Origin: Telmatactis stephensoni
Taxonomy: Eukaryota; Cnidaria; Anthozoa; Actiniaria; Isophelliidae
Assembly (NCBI GenBank): GCA_029948255.1
Contig: JALIZF010001636.1
Span: forward strand, 1 to 64,000
Length of the DNA stretch: 64,000 nucleotides
Reading direction: 5' to 3'
Below are positions 1 through 16,794 of this stretch, piece after piece; positions within the stretch are counted from its first letter, which is position 1, and each line of letters opens with the position of its first letter. A program made the position numbers and the translations under genes. The notes under the pieces were generated by a model. That model was not told the origin of the DNA. It did not search any database and was given only the letters and a program-made list of their open reading frames with translations.

Positions 1-236
1 ATTACTGAGTCTAAGATATACTGTACACCAGCATGTTGTATGGAGTTATTTGCACCGTAGTAGTATTCGTCGACTGTCTTCAGCCATCCAACATCGTCGT
101 GAGTGTGAGCTATGATGTGAATGTTGAGTTTTTCTGCGTCTTTTTCATCGCCATTCTTGGCGCATTCAAATGCTATGCAACCAAGAAAAAAGCTAGAAAG
201 AATAGCTACCAGGAAACACAAACGTCTCATAGCCAT
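1..236 (-). CDS. MAN2B1: Lysosomal alpha-mannosidase, first coding exon (partial)
   Basis: This is the N-terminal exon of a glycoside hydrolase family 38 alpha-mannosidase, which removes alpha-linked mannose from glycoprotein oligosaccharides in the lysosome. The frame opens at ATG 236 (a second Met follows at 230) with a hydrophobic signal peptide, [19 protein letters not shown], then [20 protein letters not shown]. The family active-site segment [19 protein letters not shown] follows at about residues 46-64; its HTHDD includes the zinc-binding His and Asp of GH38. The frame runs off the window edge at a sequence ([12 protein letters not shown]) that also fits the family, so the rest of the gene lies outside. 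Identification rests on these motifs. The [18 protein letters not shown] pattern fits the lysosomal branch better than Golgi mannosidase II. The start is the first ATG ahead of the signal peptide. Confidence 0.9.
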   Translation of the reverse strand, partial: MAMRRLCFLVAILSSFFLGCIAFECAKNGDEKDAEKLNIHIIAHTHDDVGWLKTVDEYYYGANNSIQHAGVQYILDSV

Positions 237-420
237 TTCGGTTTTGAATGATGAGACGAAAGAGGTCATACAAAAGTCACGAGTGTCATTCTCTATTTTT
301 AGGTTTTTGATCAGGCGTTCCTCGTCGTCCAAATTCTCTCTCTTTCCAGTCTTTCTCGGTGAGGTCAGAGCAGGAAGCCAACACGTGCGTGAAACTCATA
401 TCAAACCGAACTTTCTATAA

Positions 421-723
421 GAGCCCGCTCACATGATAAAAGTTGCCCCGGGTAAGTAGGGTGACCCTAGCTACCCGAGGTAGAGAAAACGTTCACATGT
501 AATTTTGCAGCCACGGGGAGCTAGTAGGGTACCATCGCGTGGTCGCTAAGTACCAGCTCTTTCGTTTCATCATGGGCTTATGTAAACAAAACTTGTCCCT
601 ACCATGTAGGGGCACCCACCCTCCCTCGCATATAAAACGAACTGCGTAAAACAAAGGACAAAGGAAACTCTACCCAGGGTAACCCTACTACATAGGGGCA
701 CCCTCTGTCATGTGAACGAGCCC
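421..723. mobile_element. MITE-like foldback element
   Basis: The two ends are inverted copies. The left end reads GAGCCCGCTCACATGA and the right end, reverse-complemented, reads GGGCTCGTTCACATGA. Similarity continues inward through a second inverted segment around GTAGGGTNACCCT. There is no coding capacity. It is a short non-autonomous DNA transposon about 180 bp upstream of the mannosidase start, so it could overlap that gene's promoter. Confidence 0.7.
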
Positions 724-1079
724 CCTCCCTCTCTCTCAGAAAACAGCCGCTTAGCTTAGACTCACATTGTTGTATCAGTTCTCTCTAAATGAACTTTTGG
801 TGAATGCTGTTGAATAGTGGTTTTATCAAAACCCCGACATTCAGCTATTTATTTTAACGATTTCTTAGTTTTAACAGCTAAAGTATTTTCCACTATCTCT
901 ATTTATTCTTTCATAATCTTTTTCTTTTTCTGTCTTTTCTTTCAAGCTTTTCTCTCTCTCCTTTAATCAACAACTAATTTTGATTTTGAGACAGAAAAAA
1001 AGAAAGAAAGAAAGAAAAGAAAAAAGAAAAAAGAAAAAAATTAATAAAAATGGCCCTAGCCGGTTTCGAACCCGGCTCT

Positions 1080-1770
1080 TACATCTGCTCACTAGCTTCA
1101 CAGTTCAAGGGTTTTCCAACTGCGCCACGGGATCGCGTAATTTGCACAACAATAGATAGCCAATTCCACGATACACTAGGTTATTTTGTCCACCAAATCC
1201 CTCAGTAGACCAGTTAGTCTAGTGGTAAGGTTCAGTCATTTATGGCCTAGGATCCGACTGTTTCCTCCCTGTTTGACTGCGAAGCTCGCTGTGTTCTACC
1301 GGATAGCGCGGAAGGGGCCGAAATCTCCATCCTATACGTAACATGCGATGATTCAGCGATTTGTCTGGATGCATGGTCCGGATTTTTTTTTTCTTTTTTT
1401 GGTTTTGCATAAAATTAGCATACTAATTTCTTTGGGTAAGGAGTTCCGTCGAGTCCTTTTCTTTTCTTTCTTTTTTTTTTTCTTTCTTTTTTTCTGTTTT
1501 TAATGGATTCTATTTTTCTATTTCTCTTTTCTAATTTTTCTTGCTTAGAATTCTGGTCTTCAATGAAGAAAAATACATAGAATCTTTACATTAGTTTGAT
1601 GCTTTCAAATCAGTTTTGCGTAATTTAGAAAAACAAAATCAGTAATAGTTATCTAATAATTAAGATTTTCATTCCACTTTCCAAAGGCCAGTTGGACCTC
1701 TGATACTTATACAGGTCATTTAAGCGCTTCCTAGTCCCAGCCGAATATGGTGGAAATCGAATCTCCCATC
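1080..1770. repeat. Dispersed repeat with split tRNA-like promoter, copy 1
   Basis: This stretch of about 690 bp is repeated at 25015-25731. It holds an A-box-like segment TAGTCTAGTGGTAAGG at 1215-1230 on the + strand and a decayed B-box-like segment around 1440-1456, about 215 bp away. At its left edge (about 1048-1135) is an opposite-strand tRNA-like T-arm, GCCGGTTTCGAACCCGGC. A SINE-like Pol III element is the likeliest origin. It is not an intact tRNA gene because no acceptor stem closes. Confidence 0.6.
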
Positions 1771-2232
1771 CATAATTTTGCGACGGGACTGCAAAATTTC
1801 CCCTAGAGACCAACTAGACCAACTGGAAGTCTTTTTTTGTCCGAATACCACACTTACACTTCACTTTTCGTTTGGTTTGCTTGCAATGTGCAGACCGCTG
1901 CATGGCCGTTTCATGAAGAGAGTGGAGAGGAACAGAAACAGCCGCTAAATCTTTTTCTTGCCATCTTTTTGAGTCCGACAATTTCTCCGTCCTCCATACA
2001 GCTGTTTTTCACGTTCCTCTTTCTTCTCAACCCTTTATATTGGACTTCCGTTGCATCCTCTCCGAGCTCCCACAGGAAACCCAAAAGCAATAAAACTCAA
2101 AAGAGTTGCCTACGGAGGAGGCTACCTAAGACCTTAGATGGGTTATTCAACAATGAAAATTAAACTTTAACCTTCTAAAACAATAAAAGCTAATTATTAA
2201 CCTCGCTGTTAACCGTAACAAAAGGAAATTAA

Positions 2233-2457
2233 ACACGGAATTTTTTAACTACTCATATTCTGAAGTAGAAAAATTCTAGTAAGTATTACCTTGATTTATG
2301 ATAAAAATTACCAGTAATTGAAAACATGGCACAAAATTGATGTCAATTATGATTTTATTACCAAAACAACAATTTTACTAGAATATCACATTTTTAAATG
2401 ACATTATACCAAAAAAACCTACTTTAGAATATGAGTAGTTAAAAAATTCTGTGTTAT
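2233..2457. mobile_element. MITE with terminal inverted repeats of about 37 bp
   Basis: The left end AACACGGAATTTTTTAACTA and the reverse complement of the right end (AACACAGAATTTTTTAACTA) match over about 37 bp, continuing through CTCATATTCT. The interior is AT-rich and non-coding. TTA-rich flanks are compatible with a short target-site duplication, but I could not fix its length. Confidence 0.8.
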
Positions 2458-5056
2458 TAATTGTTAACGTAAGAAAGCCAAAATTGTTTGCTTTTTTACT
2501 CCGACGAAGGACTATTGGCTCGAAATGTCAGTAGTTTCCTCTTTTTTTACGGTGTTACAAGTTTCCATTCACCCCCAATTGTTCAAAAAATTGTAACCGT
2601 TAAGGCTCTAGAATGATGCGTATGCGTTGGGAACGATGTTGCCTAACATAAGTCGATTCGACTTTTAAGCTTCTTATGGTTTCTCTTGGAAGTTCATTCT
2701 ATTTTTATTATTTAATTTCTCGGTGAGCAATAAATTTTGTCCTTTGGGTGAATATGAGGAGAGCCTGAATACCTTTAGATCTCCGGAGTCGATTTTAGAC
2801 GCTGCAGTTGACAACAGGGACAAGCATTTACGTGGGAAGATAAGGGCGTAACCAATTAATGTAGAGCTGCAAGGTTAAACTTGAGTCATTTGAAGAAGAT
2901 TAATCTTCATGTGTTCGGCATTTCTCATCTTGTAGCTTTGTTTCTATTTTAACAAATCTTAATGGAATCTGGGCCTGTAGTTCATTCACTGAACAACACC
3001 GTGGTAGTTTCTGAAACAACCCACCGTATAACAGAAGAAGATTAACGTTTTTTAAGAAAAAGAAAGTATATCGTTTTAAGCTTTGCCATTCTGCAGACAA
3101 TCCAAACTAATAAGAAACTTGCATGTTTGCGTGGGAAGATATAAGTGGTGATATGAGGCCGGGTTAATCAATTATAAACGGAGCTACAATATAGCTAGAA
3201 GGCTAAGCCTCAGTCGTTATAAAAACATTAATCTTTATGCGGTTGAGTTCTCTTGTAGCTATGCTTCTTTTTTTATCTCAATCCAAACCTGTGATTCCTT
3301 GCTACACCAGAATTTCTAAACCAATTTGTTTGTGAGCATGCAGACTAAAACAATATCTGTAGAGAATGCCTCATCTGCGAATGTACCATGAACCGTCTTC
3401 ATCGCGGGTAAAAATGATGCGCCGGGCGGGGCGCCTCGATCATGATCATTTTTCGTCGCGAGATGGGAGGCGCCTGTGTGTTCACAGGCTAGAAATTGCA
3501 ACTATAACTTTTTTAGTGACAAATTCCACTGGCGTAACGGCACGCAAGAGCCGTTTATCAAGATCGTTACGATAACTTTAATGAGAGTAAGTATAAGATA
3601 AAGCTATAATTGACTACATGCCACTACATGATAGCCAACAACGGGTATGGACCTGCGTTTGTAAATGTGAAACGGGCGGAGCTGTTAGCGTGTTTAGTGT
3701 ATAATATAAAAGACTTAGAGCGGACATGGATAGGCGCTTTATATATAGCCTGCGATTATGTTAGCTTACTCTCTTTTCTTTCATCCAAAAAACCGCGAAG
3801 CTTAACTGCTTCCGTGTGCTGCATTCTCTCGATTAAATGCTGGGGGCGTTTATTTTAAACCTGGCCTTGCAGACCCAGCGTTTATTCGAATCTTTAAAAT
3901 CCCCAACAATAACTTCAGGAGTAGTTTAGAACATTTCTGGACTCGATCCCCCCTTCCAGTGTTGTTAGTTGCGGGGAACGGCCCGTAAATGCTGCGCAAA
4001 CTGCTTCAATGCACATCCATGGATACACACGTGATTCATTTTTTCTGTGGGAGATTGTAACAATAAATTGCTAACTTTGTTATTTTACTGGATAAAAACA
4101 TTACATCAAGTCATATGCTGATCAGTCGGTACGACATCTGAATAAATGCCGCTACCTCGATCAAACACCTGCATGGGGTTTATTCAAAATTTGGTCTTGT
4201 AGACCCGTTCGGCGTATATGTAAACTTGGCGTTTATTTGGGACCAGGAGTTGAGAAAATACGGTACGTAATAAACGCAAGCCTGTTACAAAGTTTGCAAA
4301 ACAAATTTGTCACAATTTTTGGAAAATTGCATCTTGCCCAATCACTTAATATCAAAGAATGCTATTCACTCGGGAACTCGTCTCGAAGCAAACCCTTTGA
4401 CCGATGACTCTGACAAGATGTATTATTATGAGCCTGCTGGCCTAGCTAGTTGCAATATGTTTGGAGATATCAACAAATTTCCTTGGATTGCCTGTGTCGC
4501 AAGTACATTTTTTAAGTATCGAAGGAAACAAGGTTGGTATGTAAATGTTTTGATTTTTCCCGATAAGAAACTTACAGAAAATTTTAGCGATTTCATATAT
4601 ACAGTGACAACATTGTATCCACAATAACAACAGATGTTTGAATTGAAAAGAATCCACTTATAAATTGTCAAAACAAATCGCAAAACAACATAAGGCAACG
4701 TCTGCGGCAAAGAACTAGTTTTAATTTTAGCCGCGAGATATTCACCAATGGCCGCACGCAATTCTAATTATAGCCAAATTGATTAACTTATTCTGTTTTA
4801 ATCTCAATTGAAAAAATAACTCCATTAAAATTAACGTATGGGGTATAATTAGTCATTAACTGTCAACACGTTTTCCCTTCCTCCCACGCATTAGCAGTCC
4901 ACGTTACAAAATATATGTATCTTAGACAAAATCCTGAGTCAGTTCTAAAAGTAACTGTAGAATGTAACCACCATTGTAGTCCTAGGAAGCTTTTTTAAAA
5001 GACTCCAGCTGAGCAGACGACTTTTCACTGTAACAGACAGTGGGTCCGTATTCGAG
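2458..5056. other. Intergenic region, no gene seen
   Basis: I found no supported exon on either strand. Two weakly similar segments (about 2830-2960 and 3125-3265), each containing a GTGGGAAGAT motif and a later TTGTAGCT, suggest an old duplicated repeat. Short open frames here lack splice context, family motifs and compositional support. Confidence 0.4.
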
Positions 5057-9862
<4,806 letters not shown>

Positions 9863-10583
9863 TATCGATAAATATGGATTATTGTATTTACCTTGTGACG
9901 TAAGATCGATCAATTAAAGTTGGAAGGACGGTCTGTCATTCATATACCGATGATCAGTTGCCATGATAACAAACGAAGTAAAAGGACTGTACTTGTTTGA
10001 AGAACCAAAACTGGTGCTGAAAAGCAATCTTGGCAGCCATTCAGGCAAGCCAACTGTAGTCACGCCGGTTGTAAAGGAATATTCAATTGAACAAACTGAA
10101 CAAAGTATTGAAGAAATTATAGCAAGTAAACAAACAAACAGACAGATATTTGAAACTTGCAGCTAGGATGGTTTATAATTACAAAAAATTATCTTTATCT
10201 TACGAAAAAAGATATTTTATCTTATAAATTCATACGCAAGAAAAAAAATCAAAGAAATCAGTAAACAAACGTACTTAAACGAAAGCGCAAAAAAATAACA
10301 AACAAATACTTTATCATATGTTACGCAAAAAAAAAAAAATGAAAAGAAACCGAAACGAAAGCAGAAGATAACCTGAAACAAGCAAACAAAAAAGAACAAA
10401 AACAAACAGACAAAAATAGTAATAATTGAATATAAAAATTATCAATAATATATCATTTTTCTTTTGTACATCGAATCTATTTAATAAAACACCGAAAAAA
10501 CTCGCTCGGGATGGTGTGTTATAATTTCTAAAGAACTTCGAATCCTATCGAAAGAGATCGCCATATGCAAAAAAAGAAACTGA

Positions 10584-10615
<32 letters not shown>

Positions 10616-10635
10616 AGGAAGGAAGGAAGGAAGGA

Positions 10636-10707
<72 letters not shown>

Positions 10708-11940
10708 AAAAACAATGTAAAAATACGCTAGATACCAATGCCTAAGAACATGACGAAGTAGTAGACAGACAGGAAAATTAAAAGGATATTAAAGAAAAAA
10801 ACAAGCGATCCCGTGATAACTTGCAGTCTGCATTTAATGCACTGCAATACAACCTCCCATTGACCATAATTCATCAACTCCATTAGTGTTTGCATTATCT
10901 GGTTGTAGGAAAGGAAAACGCGATAACAGAGGGATTAAACACTCATAAAACACTCTTTAACGAGCTATTTTTAACTCGTTACTATGCTCGCGCGACCAGA
11001 CCTAACGGCGCCTTTGCGTTAATGGTGGACCCTTGGTGAGTTTGTCTCCTTCATGACGCACTAAAATCGAGCGCCAAGGAGACTACAAGTTGAGTAAAGC
11101 TAGGTTAGAAGTTATTTTGAGCTTTCGCCGAAAAGGCTGTCACCTCCCCCTGAATTGATATGATTTCAACGATCATAAATCATAAATGAACTAGGAGTGT
11201 TAAATGATTTTATTGAATTTGGTTTTTAACTCACAGTTGAGTAATTTGAAATGCGTATACTTTAAATTGCGTCAATTCAAGGCGCTACAAAGTTCTTATC
11301 TACAAGTAGATTATTTGCTTAAAAATCAGCATTCATGATAATTGCATGTTTTATTTTACTTTTGTTTCTTCATTTTTTGGTCACAGATTATTTTAAAGGT
11401 TTTTCTAAAGGGTTTCATGGCTATCTCTTCTATCTCTTTCCCTTCTTCTCGTCTCAGGCGATAGCCTGTTACTTTTGGACATAATTTCTTGTATCTTTTT
11501 CACATTCGAATTCTTACGAATATTGCAGTTCACTGACCAAGTGCAGCCGGGCAGGAAGTTGTGCCTGCCTTTACTTTGGACGTTTCCTCATTTGAAGAGC
11601 GTATAGTCCTGTGCAAACTCTTCCAACAACAACAACAATTGGCAGTTGTTGGTTTGCCTGTTCCAACGGACCCAACATTCTTGGGTTACGCAACAAAATA
11701 ATTGTTGGACTTTGTTTGGCTGTACGCATCCAAGATATGTTGGAGCCTCCCCAATGTATAAGGGAGTTGTTTGCCATTATTGTTGTTTTTTTTGCTGACA
11801 CAGGATACACTAGCTGTTCATCTAATTTATGTCACTGGAAGCTTAAGTAAAGCTTAAACATTTCTAGTTTTGTGTAATTGCTGTTGAACGCGTATTATAA
11901 ATAATCGGTATTTATCATTTAACGTTTTATACGCGGAAAT
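9863..11940. other. Intergenic region between FGF-A and the Penelope-like remnant
   Basis: It is AT-rich and has no supported exon. A 67-codon frame at 9963-10166 has no family motif and no splice context. Purine-rich low-complexity DNA dominates 10200-10710. Confidence 0.4.
10577..10708. repeat. (AAAG)n microsatellite
   Basis: A tandem AAAG tract of about 130 bp with an internal AAGG stretch at about 10613-10636. It is non-coding. Confidence 0.9.
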
Positions 11941-11943
11941 TAG

Positions 11944-12486
11944 AACGAGAAGGAATTTAGGTGACATTGTATGTAATATTTCGACCACCATCCGGCCGGC
12001 AGTCATCATCAGAATGACTGAAGAACTTTACATGCACATAACTGTCCCTGTTCATTCAGAGATGGCTCATTGTTCTTTATAAATAGTGACTGCAAAGACA
12101 GCTACATTGGCGAAACTGGGAGGAGAGTGGAAGAAAGAATTAAGGACCACGGATCTAGAGACAAAAGGTCAGCAATACTCAAACACAGTTTGGAAACAGG
12201 CTACCCATCAGTCTGCGAAGAACATTTTAAAATCTTACAAAATGGGTTTTCACATTATAAGAAATGAAAGATATCGGAAGCGCTACTTATAGAGAACAAT
12301 GAGCCATCTCTGAATGAACAGGGACAGTCAATTGCCCTTTATCTTTTGAACTAATCTCTTTGTTCTCTTTGTTCGCAATCTTTAAATTATGTGCATGTAA
12401 AGTTTTTCAGTCATTCTGATGATGACTGCCGGCCGGATGGTGGTCGAAATATTGAATACAATGTCACCTAAATTCCTTCTCGTTTT
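11944..12486. mobile_element. Penelope-like retroelement remnant with inverted terminal arms
   Basis: The arms at 11944-12082 and 12290-12486 are inverted copies, both starting AACGAGAAGGAATTTAGGTG from the outside. The right arm keeps about 65 bp that the left arm has lost. Between them is a broken GIY-YIG endonuclease frame. Inverted terminal segments next to a C-terminal GIY-YIG domain are typical of Penelope-like elements. Each arm also contains CTGATGA, a possible 7-bp stem, and GAAA, resembling a hammerhead ribozyme core, a motif known from this element class. Only the 3' end of the element remains; no reverse transcriptase is present. Confidence 0.75.
12070..12354 (+). pseudogene. GIY-YIG endonuclease domain of a Penelope-like element, broken
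   Basis: The frame from 12070 reads CKDSYIGETGRRVEERIKDH, matching the GIY-YIG nuclease core (YIGETGR, then the downstream Arg and His). It continues to SHYKK, where a TGA stops it at about 12265-12267. In the same frame after that stop comes KISEALLIENNEPSLNEQGQ, a recognisable family C-terminus, ending at TAA 12354. The element is therefore 5'-truncated and carries a nonsense codon. It would have cut target DNA for target-primed reverse transcription. Confidence 0.75.
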
Positions 12487-12598
12487 AACCTTTATACTAT
12501 ACTAATATCATGCCCTCATCAATATTTTTGTCGGAAATATCTAATTAACGACTGGCTCAAAAAAATACTACACCCTATTCCTGACCTCAGTGTTCAAT

Positions 12599-13033
12599 TC
12601 AGCATGATGTACCTTTCGGCACTCTGAGAAACCGTGCGGCTTTGTTAAATCTTGTTGTACTTTGTACTTTGCCAGCGTTGTTTTTTATGCCAAAAAAGGA
12701 ATCGAACCAATTTTGACGATAATATTTGTCTGAGGCAAATGTCTCATATCCTGTGTGCTCCATCACATTTTTGAATGCTGTCTCGTCGTTGATCTGGGTC
12801 TGCGTGATAATATAGTATAACTCAGTGTTAGGAATCTAAAACGATAAGCAATTAAAAGGTTCTAATAAAGTGCTATCTGATTGGGAAACGGATAAGGCAA
12901 AGGTAAAAAGGCAAAAGCAATTTATTTTACTTCGAAGCGCGGGGTGTGGTTGCGCATTCCTAATTCTCCAAAGCAAGGGGCTCATGTATAAAGCGTTCGA
13001 AGTGTGTGCGCCCTTTATCCCTAGCTTACTCCA

Positions 13034-13065
<32 letters not shown>

Positions 13066-14137
13066 AATAAAGCTACACGGAAAGGAAAGAAGTCGAAACA
13101 AGGATGCGAAGTCACTGGGAATCGAATTAACTCGGACCTCTTGCACCTAAGGCCGCGCATTAACCAATTGTGCCATTCTTGTTCCTAACGACAGATGTAG
13201 AGTTTGTCTTATTCCGAGTTATAGCTTGTTCAGTTCTTATACAAAGTAAAAGCTGTTGTTAAATACTAGTTAAAATTTGTTAGGAAACAAGAAATTCTCT
13301 TTTATACTATCTTACACTCTTACCGTAGTATAAATATTTCCACAGATGTCCATGCCAAGGTAACGCCCTGTTGCCACTCCTTTTATTCTTACTATACCTT
13401 GGCCAATTGAACCCATTTCAAGATTAACTATAAAAAGTCAGTGGAAGAAGAACGTGACTAAGATTTCCATCTGACAAACTAAAACTGCTTTGAAATCGTG
13501 AAATCGACTCTGTCAAATAAAGTCCATTTGAAAGCTTCGATTCTATTTAGAAATCTCTTCTTTACCGACAGATGTTAACGGCTATACAGTAAAAGTAGAA
13601 TCCATATGATAACTTTGTGTAAAGTTTAAAATCTTTGTAGTCCTAATGCTAAAGTTGATCTTAGTTTCCTTTTTATGTCTGTGTTGTATTTTGTACAAAT
13701 ATGCTGTTCTTTACACACGTTTTATGAGCGTAGTGATAAATTTACGTACCATACTTGCTGCCACAACTAGTTGTCCCACTTACTGTGCCATTCTGGTCGA
13801 TGCTGACAAATAAGTTCAACTTATTGCTCAGTTTTATAGGTATAGTAACTGAGGGCGCCAGATGAGAGCTGGAGGCATTCGGTCTTATTTTGAGCTTGCT
13901 TTTGGCAGGAATACCATGTGAACGTTTGTTGGAGAGCAAGAAGAGATACCCATACAGAAAAATGGCCAAAAATCGTCTTAAAACCTACAAAAATTTAATC
14001 AATTACAAATAGAAATAACTAAATCAATTTCTTGCATTCCAAACTGTGAAACGTCGCAAACGTCTAAGTTATGAGTTTCAGCAAGTTTGATTTGAAAATA
14101 TAAATATAAAATATTCATTTACCAGTAAAGATTCCAT
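12599..14137 (-). CDS. Secreted FGF-like growth factor, FGF-B
   Basis: Coding exons in transcript order are 14123-14137, 13750-13984, 13324-13427 and 12599-12799. Intron phases are 0, 1, 0 with GT-AG borders, giving 184 aa. Exon 1 encodes only MESLL. The signal peptide is VLRRFLAIFLYGYLFLLSN, probably cut after SHG. Core FGF segments are NLFVSIDQNGTVSG, GIVRIKGVATGRYLGMDICG and ETFASDKYYRQNWFDSFFGI. Exon 3 is closest to FGF-A (shared NLEM, GQG, VRIKGVATGRYL and IYTT) and is exactly the same length, 104 bp. The canonical FGF cysteine before the Phe is missing (QINDETAF). The chain ends in Cys184, with another Cys at position 79. A TATAAATA box lies about 100 bp upstream of the ATG. It is tail-to-tail with FGF-A, and a duplication origin is likely. 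Receptor specificity cannot be told from sequence. Confidence 0.88.
13016..13190 (-). repeat. tRNA-derived SINE (family 2), partial copy in FGF-B
   Basis: On the - strand it has an A-box-like GCACAATTGGTTAATGCGCG and a B-box-like segment around TTCGATTCCC, then the family tail CCTTGTTTCGACTTCTTTCC. It lies in intron 3 of FGF-B, in the same orientation as the gene. Confidence 0.75.
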
Positions 14138-14229
14138 AGTTGTTTTGTTCGCTTGCGCTTTTCTCACTCAACTAAGATATCGTCTACTCGCAGTTACTCT
14201 TGTTTAAATGTCTGGGTTTGCTAGTCTCC

Positions 14230-14237
14230 TATTTATA
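14230..14237 (-). promoter_or_regulatory. TATA box of FGF-B
   Basis: TATAAATA in the context CCTATAAATAGG on the - strand, with its first T about 100 bp upstream of the FGF-B ATG. FGF-C has a TATATA at nearly the same distance. Confidence 0.6.
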
Positions 14238-16224
14238 GGACAGGGATTCAACAGAGGAAGAGATCAGAGAAAGACGATAGCACCTGTAATGCACTGTGGT
14301 TATAATCTTGTTACGTGTCTGTCAAAAAATTGTTATTAGAGATCTGCGGCCATGAATGGAAAGGGACGTAGGAGCACAATTTTAAGTAGGGGGCTCAAAT
14401 TAGCGCTAATTTCCTCATGACGATATGTTTACTATCCTTAGTAAAAGGGAAATACAAATACAGTCAAGTTTCCGTTAACTTTGCAAAAATTGACAATTTA
14501 AGGGCTCAAGCAAAACTAGTTAGTTACTGTTTTCTTCTTTGTTTCTGTAGTTTAGGAGAAAAGTTTAACGTTTTTGAGCTAGGAAAAAGTGGAGGCTATA
14601 ACCCCATGGCCATTAGCCCCAGCCGATCCCCGGTCCTACATCTATGATATGGTAGATCACAGGAAACATTCGTACAAAATGTGTTTTTCAGTGCTATTTC
14701 TGTGTGGACTAATTGAACAAACTAAAACCGATACAAGTCTTGTAAGTTAAAGCTTATGATATATTTTTAAATCACATATGTTTAGGTGCGATAAATAGAA
14801 CTCAGTCTCCAAAACAACATGAACACTGAGACACCGCTAAGCACGCTTGCCTGCCCACTTAAGACTGTATGGACAGTGAATGAATGAATGCAACATCTTG
14901 TCAACTATGCTAGCCGCCTCCGCTAACTCTTGGGCTTCCTGTTTTTTTTTCTACTGTTACCACAGGATACCCAATGAATGAATTGCGTGCGGAGGAGCCA
15001 AGACGAGTGGGTGAAAATCTGTACGTTGGTGATGTTTAGTCTAGCCTTCAGGGTCTCCCATAGAAACCCAAAATAAAAGGCAAATACTCGGGGCAAATAC
15101 TTAAAACATTGACGGTAGTGTAAGTAATTATACCACATTTTGGATTTCAATTGCGCTGCCCGCGCGCCGGTTCTAGATAAAGCTCTCGCAATAGATGCAT
15201 GACTCATACAAATTAAGATCATAAAATTGTAATCGTACTGAAAATAACTCGAGGAAAAATACATTTTCTCACGAAAACATTGTTTATTTTCAAAAAACAA
15301 TTGGACGATTTAAGGAGATAAAAACAATGGTATGTTTGTCTGAGTTCTGACATTACTGATGCGCTTCGCTATTGACTCTGCGTCTTTTCAGTCCTATATT
15401 ACACTGCAATGTATCGTCCTAAAGGTTTTTCTGTCTCCATCAGGATCTTTAAGAGCGAGATCCTTTTGCAATTCAGCCCCACACAGAACTTATCAGGGTG
15501 AGCTCTGATCCATTGGCAATGAGAGGAGACAGAAAATTAATGACCGACCCTACACACCTTTATCGCAGTAGAACAGTAGTTCCTGATGAACGTTCTGTCC
15601 CACTAAGAGAAGACTTTGTTGTAGCAATATCGTGTAGTGGCTTCGCACAAAAAACAACCGTTTGCCACGTTAAACTGCTCTGGCAAGGAAGTCCCTCACT
15701 TCCCTATTTTTTACAAGAATTAAGGAGTCGTACCCATCTGGTGATCACCATCTGATTTACACCTCTGTATATATTTTAAGCTTTCGTAGCTTTACTTGTT
15801 TTTCGCATGAAGCGGAAGTTCACTGAGTGCATGAGGGGGACGTATAGGGTGTTGGCAAAATCCACAAATCCGCAAGAAAAAATCGTTTGAAACCGCAAAT
15901 CCGTTTGGGAAATTGATTAATATCCGCATGTGTGATTTCGGTAATAAACGTACTTCAAAACTACTATATTTTAAAAGAATGTTACAGCAAATGCATATTT
16001 ATATATTTGCATGCGGTGCTTTGATTTAGAGTTTATTCCGCAATGGAATATTGTTAAAGAAAGCGATTTCTCTGACGAAAAGTACGTTACACATGTTCGT
16101 TTTCATTGAATCATTTCTTCAAAGTTCAAAGTTCAAGTTTATTTTGCCATATCAATTAATATTAACAATTAAAAAACAGATAAATAAAGAGAGTGAGAGA
16201 GAGAGAGAGAGAAATATTTATACT
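14238..16224. other. Intergenic region, no gene seen
   Basis: A 125-codon open frame on the - strand (14923-15300) shows no family motif, no signal or domain pattern and no splice partners, so I do not call it. Nothing else here is supported. The stretch ends in a (GA)n run at about 16193-16212. Confidence 0.4.
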
Positions 16225-16794
16225 AATTAGCCACTTTCATACCGTGAAGACTGGGTACGAGTCCCTCAACTGTTGATGATGGTAACGCAAAACTCATATA
16301 GAGCGCTTTTCGTATGAGTGGGAAACTGACCGTACCAGTTACGGTCAATGTACGGTACGGTTACGGCCGGAATTTCGAATGTTTTTATAGACATTACGGT
16401 ACTGACACGGTCACGGTACGGTACGGTCAGTTTCCCACTCACACGAAAACCGCTCTAGTCAGAAAGAGCACATCGAACTGTATATAATCCCCAAGTTTGG
16501 TGTTAATCGGTTTAATATTGAATGACCAACAGCCGTGCAAAAACGCTAGAATTTACAAAGAAATGTATGGTTGTAGGGACATTTGTGGACATTTGTCCCT
16601 ACAACCATACATTTCTTTGTAAAATCTAGCATGTTTGAACTGCTGTATCTCTTTCAATGTATATCCGATTAACATCAACCCTCGGGATTATATACAGCTC
16701 GATGTACTCTTTCTGACTACATAAGTTTTGTGTTGCCATCATCAAAGTTTAAGGGACTCGTACCCAGTCTTCACGGTATGAAAGTGGCTAATTA
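16225..16794. mobile_element. Long foldback element with a nested MITE
   Basis: A near-palindrome of about 570 bp. The outer ends are ATTAGCCACTTTCATACCGT and its inverse, and the two arms meet at about 16590 in an almost perfect hairpin around TGTATGGTTGTAGGGACATT. The left arm is interrupted by a separate MITE (16301-16456), so the right arm records the sequence before that insertion. Confidence 0.85.
16301..16456. mobile_element. MITE, GAGCGGTTTTCG family, copy 3, nested
   Basis: The best-preserved copy, 156 bp from GAGCGCTTTTCGTATGAGTG to its inverse. The interior is an imperfect palindrome built on CGTACGG-like repeats. It is flanked by TA on both sides. The other arm of the host foldback, reading TTATGTAGTCAG in the same orientation, acts as the empty site and supports a TA target duplication. 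Confidence 0.85.

Noticed and set aside
1048..1135. A possible tRNA gene on the - strand (T-arm GCCGGTTTCGAACCCGGC).
   Set aside because: The acceptor stem does not pair and the anticodon arm is not convincing. Part of it recurs in the dispersed repeat at 25015, so it is better read as a SINE-like module.
1837..2163. A 108-codon frame with a hydrophobic start on the + strand.
   Set aside because: No recognisable domain, poor start context and low-complexity Ser/Pro/Phe content typical of pyrimidine-rich non-coding DNA.
14923..15300. A 125-codon frame on the - strand.
   Set aside because: No family motif, domain, signal peptide or splice partner. Composition looks like the surrounding non-coding DNA.
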